From Isoetes taiwanensis (taxonomy: Eukaryota; Streptophyta; Lycopodiopsida; Isoetales; Isoetaceae), in contig JAJEKV010000075.1 of NCBI GenBank assembly GCA_021234155.1, positions 1,548,001 through 1,612,000 on the forward strand: a DNA stretch of 64,000 bases. Reading direction: 5' to 3'. A program made the position numbers and the translations under genes. Numbering within the stretch: the first letter of the stretch is position 1; the number at the start of each line of letters is the position of its first letter. The notes beneath the pieces are model-generated. The model was not told where the DNA came from. It ran no database searches and saw nothing but the letters and a program-made list of their open reading frames with translations. Positions 55,757 to 64,000 of this stretch are shown here, piece after piece.

Positions 55757-58700
55757 GCATTGAATTGGTTCGTTTGGGAACGGAAATTGCTAGTTTAATT
55801 GGATGGAGTCCGTACAATCTCATGTTCCTGTCCATCCTGTTTTATATCATATCAGTGTATCCTCAGTTTTAAAGATGTCGAGGTCTTCTAAGCATTAACT
55901 AATAATCGTTCTCAAGGATGCAGGGGACGGGTAATGCTTTATACTATTGCTTTGTTGTTTTGCCAAAACCATTGATGATGTAAAGTGTAAGAATTTGGAG
56001 AAGTATTTGGCCAATTTGCAGGTGCCCTGGTAGTTATGAAGAGGTGTAGTACATTTAAGAAAATATTGAGGACACTTCCGTTTCCTTCTGATGAACCAAG
56101 AGAAAGTGGAGAGCAAATATAGGGGCTATGCCCATTGTGACCCACACTGTTTGGCTTGTTTGTAGATGAACTTGAATAAGAAGGAGTCAAGATAGGACAG
56201 TGTATAGTTAAGCTTCTGCTAATATGCTTGTATGCCAATGATCTAGCGTCAATGTCTTGAACAAAATCAGGTTTCCAGAACATATTCAAGCTCTGGAAGT
56301 TCTTGCAATGAGACAGATGAAAGTAGACAAAAGTAACACGAAATTTGTCCAAAAAGTAAAAGATGGATATAATTTTTGAAGGAGAATCCTTGGAGCATGT
56401 GTTATCTAGGACAAACAACTTTCTATGGACTTATAGAGTCCACTTATAGAAGGATTGGAGGAGGTTTCAAGCTTTATACAACACAATGTGGTCCCTGGCA
56501 TGCTCCAAAGAAGTGGAGGTGAAACGAACTAAAAAACTGTTATTCTTGGTAGATCTTGGACATACCCAATGTTGTTGGCCAAGATGAGGATGCCATTGAT
56601 GGAAGCGAATGGTATGTGTCAAGCACTAGAGGGTGTGGGACCTTTAGCTACCAGATTAGCTATCAGATTGATATCAGATCGATAGGTTTACCTCAAAAAC
56701 ATTGAATAAATTTATTTTATCTCTCTCAACTTGGCAACATCCACATTGTAATTGTTACTATCTGGTCGTAAGAGGTGTTTTTTGTGAAGATAGTTTTTCT
56801 GCATTATGTTTGGGAGAAGCTTTGATTCATTATTTTTCTTTGATGTTTTCCATAGATCATGAGGGCAATTGACCGTGGTGAACGACTGCAAATACCAAAA
56901 AGCATGAACAAACATCTTTGAGTTGGGAAAAAAGAGCTAAGACCCGGCAGCGACGACAGTGTTCGGGGTCTGGGTTTGAGATCGCCGGCAAGACAGCCCT
57001 CTGTGAGGACCCTTTGATCAAGCAGACAAATCCTAGCAGAATGTCACGCGGGATTTTGCAAAGAGATCAGAACAGAAAGAAGGAAACAAAACAGAAATAC
57101 AAAGAGTCTCTATGACAAGGTAAGGCTCCTTGAATATCAATAAGAGTACATTAACTCTCGTCAAACGAGAAGAATGAAACAAGACAACTCTAAGTCTCAT
57201 CTAAAAACTTGAGATCTATCTCTACTGATATATATCGTACAATGGCCTTGGGCCCAGAATAGATAGATGGCAGCTTTTTGGAGTTGCGAAATGTTTTTCC
57301 TCTCTTCCCCATCCCTTGAGGTCCCATGGCATCTGAAATCATTAAGGCCGAGCTCCCCGGAGGCCGTGTGTTGCCTGGCTCTCTTCTTTGACGGGGGCGT
57401 GAACTTCTACGTGCTTTTCAGCGGGGGCATGGGCTTGTTACCTGACGCTTGACCTGGTGCCTTGCTTCTGCCCTGCGTGGTATTCAGAAATAGTCCTGTG
57501 CCTGGCTACACGGGACTAACATACAGTCTTCTAGCTCCGTGAAATCTATGAGAGGCAATTCCACCAAGTCGTCTTCGGTGATCTTCTGTGGTATTCTCTG
57601 TTCCACTACTGGGCAGAAAATTTGAGCAAAGTTTTTGCCATTATGGCTACAATTCCTGCACTGTACTCCATGCCTCCCAAATTATATGTCTCCACATGCT
57701 TGCCTAGCCTATATTTGTTGACAATCACAGCACTCCATGATGATGTTGATGAAAACAACTGCACTTTATAAAAATCCTAATGGCTGACTTGATCTTGGTT
57801 TTTTCCAGCATAGCTCTGAACACATTGTCCATTTCTAGTTGTTGGAATTTTTACTAGAATTGAGAGCTCAGATTATGAATTGGCAGCAAGAATCAGCAGC
57901 AACGCAATAGGATTGTTTAATTCCCTTGTAGAATACAGAATTAGCTTCTCTTTTGCAGTACAAAACTGCTTGAATAGATTCGACCACTTCTGGCTTTTTC
58001 GTATATAGTCCATCCGTTGATTTTTCATGCCAACCTTTTTTGTTACGGTCCAATCTACTTTAGAAAGTCACATGCCAATTTCGTGGCCCCTAGGATATTT
58101 CAAAATATATACACATATTAGAATCATTACCTAAGATTTCCATTTTATTTTAATGGTTCCATGGCTAACCTTTTGTCTAACCTATTCAATTCACTCTTTG
58201 CTTGCAGGAGGTAGTTTGAAGACGGCATTTTAACCATAGACAATCTGTTCTCTTTGAGTCTTTATTCTTTGCGTTTCTTTTTGCCATGTCTTCTTGTTTG
58301 GATTTTAATTTTTAAATTATCTCATACGATCATTTCATTTTTGTTCTAGTCGTTTAAAGCAATTTTCTTCAAATTTCCTTCAAGTTGCTTAACATAGTGC
58401 CCAGATAAGCAGAACACGACATGGCCACTACTCCATAGATTTAAAGAGCTCCATTGATCTAGTCTTGGTCTTGTAGATGCAAGTGCAAGTCGTTATAGCA
58501 TATGATCTCCAATCAGCACCGCCCTCCCTTTGTTTTCAGAGTTGCCGTAGCCACCAAATCGTTCAATGTTGTTAAACATATTGATATATTTTATTCGTAA
58601 GCTTTTATATCTTAAGGTATCCGATATCACAAGACCTCTAATAGCCAGACGACCTCCTCTTTTTGTAATCCGAATTCTGATCAGTACATTCCAATGCCAT

Positions 58701-59500
58701 CAAAAGTTAATCCGTTGTTGCTTTATGTTGTTGTCGCCAGTTTACATCATTCTTTATTTTGCTTTTGGTGTATCACTGCTAGACTATATGGTTGGACCTT
58801 AGGTTGTCATCTCATTACCTCAATTCGAACTTGCCCAAGATCATATTCATATTTTTGTTCATTCGATTCCATATTTCATATCTTTCTTCTTGGTATATGG
58901 TTGGACCTTAGGGTTGTTTATACGACACCTTCTTATGATTTTTTTCATTCTAGTCCTTTTGCATCCATTCTCGGTCATCTTGATCTTGATAGATTCTCTT
59001 TTATACATTTCTATAGCTCATATGACACATCTTTTTACCATGGAATCGAGTGGGATATTGACGTTTCTTCTTGTAGTTTTTCTTGAGAATTTTGTTGTTT
59101 TCATACTAATCTATCTACAATCTCCCCCATATCTATTGGCACCTTTAATCCAAAGGGCCCAGGGCTATACCTTAGTGCCATATTGTTGCATTTTACTTAG
59201 TAACTTTGACTTTGTTGTTGATGAAGTTATGTCCAAAGTCGTGCTTACATACTTTTCATGTGAATGAAATTTTGTTTATGCATCTGCAATTCTTTGTTCA
59301 ACTAGCTAGTATTGTATCAGTGCCCAGATTCTCTTCTTTAATAGTGCTTGTGCCTCCTCATGGGATCTTATTTAAGGTTTTTCATATTTTGATTCCATGG
59401 TGCACTCTGATTAGTCCACTAAAAGTTATGGGAATAATATCATGGAATATCAATCATATTTGGCTTTCTTTGCAACGGAAGAAATGATGGATTATTCAGC
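55757..59500. other. Intergenic interval, no gene recognised
   Basis: AT-rich with several T-rich open frames (58566-59487) of low-complexity, hydrophobic composition and no domain. Nothing else supportable. Confidence 0.4.
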
Positions 59501-59983
59501 ATGCTTTAACAAGTCTACATGTGGATTGTTTTCCTAGAAACTATTGCAAGGCGAAGAAGAGATAACTCTGCCATAATTATGTTGTCCGCTTGCAAGAGTT
59601 GCTCTGATAGTTAAGGATCTATAATGAAGAGTTGAGTTTTGTTAAAAGCTTGTAGAGTAAATCCGACGCAGCCAATTACCCTCTTATCTGTATCCTCTAA
59701 TGTGTAGACATTTCATGCTAATTTTTTCTGTATTAATTTGTCATAGAATTATAGGAGATGATTGAAACTAATACCATATTTCGTCATAATTAGATGAGAG
59801 TGACCCGTTACCAGAGAAATATTCTAAATCCACTTCCAAACAATTTGCAAACATATTTGCTTCTAAAGTGTTGCAACAAAAATAGATACAGCAAGAAGCT
59901 ACTACAAGAGCTTTTCAGGAAAAACACAAAAAAGAAGAATAGAGAAAGGAAGATTTACAGGAACATAAAGACGAGTTGAAAAC

Positions 59984-60915
59984 ATGGGATGTCGCCTTTC
60001 ATACCTACAAGACAGACCCTCCTCATTACAACCCCATTTACCTGACAAAAATATTAATGCAATATATCCAGTTGCGAATTTTAGCCCTAAACTCTTATCT
60101 TTGCTCCACTCTTTCTCGGCTTTATCGACTGAGGACCAAGCTGCTCTTCTACATCAGTTAATCTCTTTTCATAAGCATCCAAAGCATTTTGTCCTCTTTG
60201 GCAATTTCGCTAACTCTGCAGATCAAATCCAGGGCATGGATCCAACAACTTTCAAAACTCCAATCTGGGATAATTTCTCAAAGGACCCCGACATGTGGGG
60301 TCGTCTTCCTGACCTGGACCCAGTCACTAAAATCCCCTTGCCATATGGTGTTCCGAGACCAAATGCTGAAGCTCAACCTGATGAGAACTATGATGCTGCT
60401 TTGAAGGAGCTCCGACCTATTGAAGGGAGTAAACAGAAGATTTACCATGGTATTTCTCTTAATCTACCTTCTGTTCATTCTAAGATGTCCTCCCTTATGG
60501 ATACTGCTGTGCTTATAAAAGTCTCTAGATCGGGTATTAAATTGGATAAACTTTGGGCTTTTTGTCTCAATCTTCAAAAGGGGATCCTCATAAATGCAAT
60601 GTACTGGCTGAATTACCCCTATATCATGGTTGAATGTGGGAGCCAGAGAACTGCCAATTTCTTGCTTAAGTTGGGAGTGCAAACTTTTGAAGCTTTCCAG
60701 ATATCCTTTCTCAAATGGGATCCCAAACTCAATTCTGAAAACATGGAAAACCTATGTGTGGCCTCCACAACTTTACAAGGATTAAACCCCATCTACTGGA
60801 GTGAAGAATGCTTGAAACTTCTGTTCAAATCCATAGGGAATTACATTTGTACTGAATACTCACCCTCAAGATCCCCTAGAGCTTTTATCCAACTGGACGC
60901 AAGCATTTCACAAAT
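59984..60915 (+). pseudogene. LINE ORF1 N-terminal fragment (DUF4283-like)
   Basis: The frame starts MGCRLSYLQDRPSSLQPHLP and includes SGIKLDKLWAFCLNLQKGIL, INAMYWLNYPYIMVECGSQR, FQISFLKWDPKLNSENMENL and GLNPIYWSEECLKLLFKSIG then YICTEYSPSRSPRAFIQLDA. This follows the plant L1 ORF1 DUF4283 pattern (RNA-binding, with 'P..YW' and 'IG..LG..D' blocks). It ends abruptly at about 60910, where the minus-strand HAD ORF begins; the zinc-knuckle half and all of ORF2 are absent. It complements the half missing from the LINE at 24.1-30.6 kb, but the two are separate copies. Confidence 0.7.
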
Positions 60916-61251
60916 ATCTTTTTACCTGTCGGTTCTTTAGGGTTTGTGAATGAAGCACATTTGCTTTGATCCCAGATGGACGCCCAATTTCTATTTAGCT
61001 CAGGCACTACTTTCAAAACATCCTGTATATTTCTATGCTCCATGGATGACCAAATTGCACAACGAAACAGACTGAAGGCCTGGTCCAACATCTCCTTCAG
61101 ATAAGGGCGCGGGTAAACATATTTGGTACGTGTCTCAAATGGTTGTTGCGCATACCATGACTTTTCAAACGTTGCTTTAGGTAACGTTCTACATAGCACA
61201 CCATTCAAATCAAAGACCAGTACTTTTGGGGAAGCCAAATCATTTCTGTAA
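60885..61251 (-). CDS. NIF/FCP1-like HAD phosphatase, N-terminal half
   Basis: Read after an acceptor-like CTCCTTACAG at about 61252: LASPKVLVFDLNGVLCRTLP contains HAD motif I (DLN, second Asp replaced by Asn). YVYPRPYLKEMLDQAFSLF then RCAIWSSMEHRNIQDVL holds motif II (the Ser of WSS), followed by WDQSKC. The domain is cut after KEPTGKKIFVKCL, where the sequence runs into LINE DNA, so motif III with its Asp pair is missing. The family dephosphorylates phosphoserine proteins. It lies 86 bp downstream of a large unknown ORF on the same strand, probably a later exon of the same gene or element. Confidence 0.65.
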
Positions 61252-61297
61252 GGAGAACAATAACGTATGAGATGAAAGAAATGGAAAACAAAAACGC

Positions 61298-61384
61298 GCC
61301 AGGCGCGATTTCATTAATGATGCATGTCAACATAATTCAAAAGTATGTTCTAGGAAACTCTGAATCGCGCCAGGCGCGATTTCT
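61298..61384. repeat. GC-palindrome repeats 3' of the unknown gene
   Basis: Two copies of an AAATCGCGCCNGGCGCGATTT-type near-palindrome, at about 61297-61313 (partial) and 61363-61383. They are of the same type as those at 63480-63840. Confidence 0.85.
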
Positions 61385-63420
61385 ATATGCTTCTAGTTTG
61401 TAAAATGCATGGATATCAAAAAAAGGAACATTGTCACGATACCTTTCGTCTTCATCATTCCCCGTGTTCTCTTCATCCCTTGCATCTTTATTCTGACTTG
61501 CCTCCGGTCTGCTAGAAGCACCAACCACATCAGTTGAGATCTGTACAGTGTGAACTACGCTTGATAGTTCATTACTCTTTACGCTAACCTGGCTAGTGTT
61601 ATCAGATTTGGAGTCTGCTTCATCATCAATATTGTTATTATCATCATCCTTGGCATTGTCATACTGGTCTATATTTTCAGGGCCAAGAATGTTCACAGGC
61701 ATGTCGATAGGTACTTGGAGATCTGCCTGCTCGTCCATGTCATCCATGATGTTGGAGCCACGCAATGCCTGTCTCAGAATCTCCCGTTCCTTAAGCAAAT
61801 CTGAAGGTATTTCGGCCTTAGAGCTAGAAGCTTTGTTTTTTGCACTGCCGATTGGTCCCCTAGGGGCTTCCTCTAGTACTTTCTCAAAGAAGAGATCCAA
61901 AAAATTTCTGGCTCGATCATCGGAGACGACGCTCTGGCATTTCCTTGCTAACTTCAAAGCTTCTCTACCGATGTAACCTCCAACGTGAAGTTCCCAGCAA
62001 GTTGTTCCCAATGGACAAAATGCTTCAATGAGATACTGGGAAAGGTCCATAGAGAACCCGTTCTTGTTTAGCTTCCCCTTATGTGAAGTTAGGAGCTCAT
62101 ACTTAATGTGGCCCACAAGAACTGGGTCGTCCTCGTTTTCTTCCTCATCCTCCTCTTCCTCCTCTAACTCTTCCACGACCTTGACAGCCTTCCCCTTGTC
62201 TTCTTGCTCCAGATAGAAGACGTTTCGCAGGATGCGTTCATCTAACTGATAGCACTGCCATGCTAGTTTCTCTCCATCTGCTTTTCCCTTAAGCCTTTCA
62301 TATTCCTTATCATCCATCATGGCTATCATAATAATAAGCACATGAGAAATTTTACTTGCTGTGCTGAAGTCACTGTCCTTGTTTTCATCTATGAGGATCG
62401 CCTGTCGTATGACTTTCACGCATTCTAAGTCATTTGCAGCACTTAGAGCATATGCATAGGACATGTCGGAGGGACATATAGTGACGATTGTGTAATTCAT
62501 TTCTGTCGTGCAACCACTGCATATGTTGAAGAATGTATTATAGTCTTCGAGTGACCATCTGGCGCCTCGGCTATCAAGCACGAAGAGTGTGATATCATGA
62601 GGACCTTCACCCACTTCTGGCAAGGCACACTTGAAACCAGTGGACACTTGATAAAAAAATGTGGATTCCATCTCCGGGGTCTGCTTCACCAACGCGACTT
62701 TTCGTTTCAAGTCGGATGCAACTTTTGTGTGAATCCCACTGATCTTTGCAACGTTCTTCAACTTCTGCTGCTTGACAAAGTCCTTGGACCAAAATACATA
62801 CTTCTTTAGGTCGTCGTTGGAGACGTTATACTTTTGCATTAGTCCTAACTCCGACAATGACCACTCTGATGTAAGCCTTTGCAATTCCTCACCAACTGCC
62901 TTCTTGAGCACTCTAATATTCTTCATTTCGCATGCATCTTCAAAGGATTCCATAGCCTTTGTTGCTGAGGTTTTCTTGTAAAGGATTTCCTTTTTGATTA
63001 ACCTATCCAGGACTGAGATGAGTTCTTGATCTTCCAATCCCTGGGCCTTCCTCATCTCTGTTATATGGATATCAAAAATTGATGTGTCAACAGGAGGAAA
63101 TCTTCCTTGTGAATCTGGCAACTTCTTCTCCACGTGAGGGCGCCCTGAATTCATTCCATTTCTCCCAAACGGGATCTGAAGCAAAAACTATCTTGCAGGC
63201 ATCCTTGGGTACAGTTGGTTCTTCGGCAGCATCACCCTTTTCATCTCCTTTTTTTTTCTTTGATCTGGTGCTCTTGGTCTTGTCCTGTATTATAGTTTGA
63301 CTAAGTGTCCTTTCCAGCAACTTGAATTCAGCGCTTTTGGACTGGCCCTGTCTGGTAGGCATTGGCTTCCCATATTCAATCCACTGGTTCCGAGCATGCC
63401 GAAGTTGCTCTATATAGGGA
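61337..63420 (-). CDS. Large unknown protein, probably part of a mobile-element gene with the HAD exon
   Basis: An exon starts after an acceptor-like TTCCTTGCAG at about 63421 with PYIEQLRHARNQWIEYGKPM, then reads PTRQGQSKSAEFK and DPVWEKWNEFRAP in one frame. From about 63115 the frame changes, and a 600-codon frame continues to 61337. Recognisable features: a Lys-rich segment near residue 60 (TKSTRSKKKKGDEKGD), a core DITLFVLDSRGARWSLEDYN then TFFNICSG and YTIVTICPSDMSYAYALSA, an acidic run VVEELEEEEEDEEENEDDP, and an acidic, Asp/Asn-rich C-terminal part. I know no named domain for it. The C-terminus overlaps a GC palindrome (61363-61383). An upstream exon must exist; introns or a frameshift explain the frame change. 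Confidence 0.55.
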
Positions 63421-63479
63421 CTGCAAGGAATAACTTCGTTAGCTTTATAATCGTGAATTCAAACAATCCTTCTAGTTCA

Positions 63480-63502
63480 AAATCGCGCCACGCGCGATTT
63501 CA
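63480..63502. repeat. GC-palindrome repeat, upstream copy
   Basis: AAATCGCGCCACGCGCGATTT, one base off a perfect palindrome, immediately left of the large hairpin and upstream of the unknown gene. Confidence 0.85.
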
Positions 63503-63843
63503 TATTAGAAGGCAAATCGCCAGTAGCGATTTGCCTTCTCTAAATAGCAAAGGGTTTTTGAAATAGTAGATGGTTCTAGTCGTATAAGCAAATCGGCGCT
63601 GGCGATTTCATATTAGAATACAAATTAGCCACCGCGATTTGCCTACTTTGAGAAGAAACGGCTATCTTCAAGGGCGAGCCATGTCTCCTCGAGGGCTAGG
63701 GAAATCGCTGTGGCTCAACTTGTATTCTAATATAAAACCGTGCCAGCGCGATTTGCTTATTTGACGGGAAACGTCTACCATCCCAGGAACCCTTTGCTAT
63801 TTAGAGAAGGCAAATCGCGCCTGGCGCGAATTGCCTTCTACTC
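63503..63843. repeat. Large imperfect palindrome (hairpin) built of GC-palindromes
   Basis: 63505-63577 (AGAAGGCAAATCGC... to ...CTAAATAGCAAAGGGTT) is the reverse complement of 63777-63841 with few differences, and the inner segments (around 63580-63617 and 63718-63760, both with TATTCTAATAT and GATTTGC) also pair. Centre near 63672. Nested within each arm are smaller AAATCGC..GCGATTT palindromes. It could be the terminus of a foldback or DNA transposon, or a hairpin-forming regulatory RNA source. Confidence 0.8.
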
Positions 63844-64000
63844 GCTTTTTTGGTATCTGAAAAATAAAAATGTGGGAAGAGAATTACCTTTTGTATAAGA
63901 AAGTTTTTCCCATGTCATTTTAGAGTGCGCTTTTTTTTCGGCTAGTTCGGCGTGTTGTTGACCCGCCAGAACCGGCGGTTTGACGAATCTGACTTATAGA
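63844..64000. other. Window end, no gene recognised
   Basis: Contains a small hairpin (CCGCC AGAA CCGGCGG) near 63960-63980. Nothing else supportable. Confidence 0.4.

Noticed and set aside
58566-59487. Series of hydrophobic plus-strand ORFs that might be a membrane protein
   Set aside because: T-rich low-complexity sequence, frames overlap, no conserved motif or splice pattern.

Overview
This is a nuclear window from a vascular plant with a transposon-rich, AT-rich genome. Evidence for a plant: a spliced PAR1 gene, decayed subtilase, IQD and Raf-like kinase pieces, a Copia element with the plant-type initiator-Met primer site, an L1-type LINE, a MULE and a pogo-like transposon. A Penelope-like element (PLE) and oddly built HAD-phosphatase loci would fit a fern, lycophyte or gymnosperm better than a typical crop angiosperm, but that placement is inference. 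Only one gene here looks intact and host-encoded: PAR1 at 45764-46586 (four exons, plus strand).

Layout. 0.2-2.85 kb: decayed pogo/Tigger-type transposase on the minus strand. 2.85-7.5 kb: non-coding, with repeats. 7.55-21.2 kb: a nested composite. A PLE with two ~1.75 kb direct terminal repeats and a CACAT target duplication holds a young, complete Copia element (12344-17959, GAGAA duplication) and a short 5'-truncated LINE (10480-10887). 24.09-30.6 kb: an L1-type LINE on the minus strand with frameshifts. 30.57-31.35 kb: two small unidentified ORFs. 33.4-33.9 kb: IQ67 remnant. 34.6-35.4 kb: a retro-tail. 35.4-35.75 kb: a MITE. 38.8-43.7 kb: minus-strand remains of Ulp1-like and NIF/FCP1-like HAD coding sequence mixed with unusual satellites (tRNA-headed SINE-like unit, heat-shock-element-like array, CA-rich minisatellite). 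43.9-45.6 kb: unidentified minus-strand exons. 49.5-50.3 kb: Ty3/gypsy integrase relic. 52.4-55.8 kb: subtilase, MULE and kinase remnants. 60.0-60.9 kb: LINE ORF1 fragment cut off at a sharp junction. 60.9-63.4 kb: minus-strand gene for a large unknown protein followed by the N-terminal half of a NIF/FCP1-like HAD domain, set among near-palindromic AAATCGCGCC-type repeats and next to a ~340 bp hairpin.

Best candidates for something undescribed: (1) the PLE, whose terminal repeat seems to carry the promoter and a first exon, which lacks a visible endonuclease, has a Cys/His-rich N-terminal region, and has an A-B-A'-B' pseudoknot-like structure in its 3' UTR; (2) the unknown-protein plus HAD locus embedded in GC-palindromes at 60.9-63.85 kb, with a second decayed HAD relative at 40.9-41.6 kb. 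All assignments were made by eye from sequence and motif memory; no database search was run.
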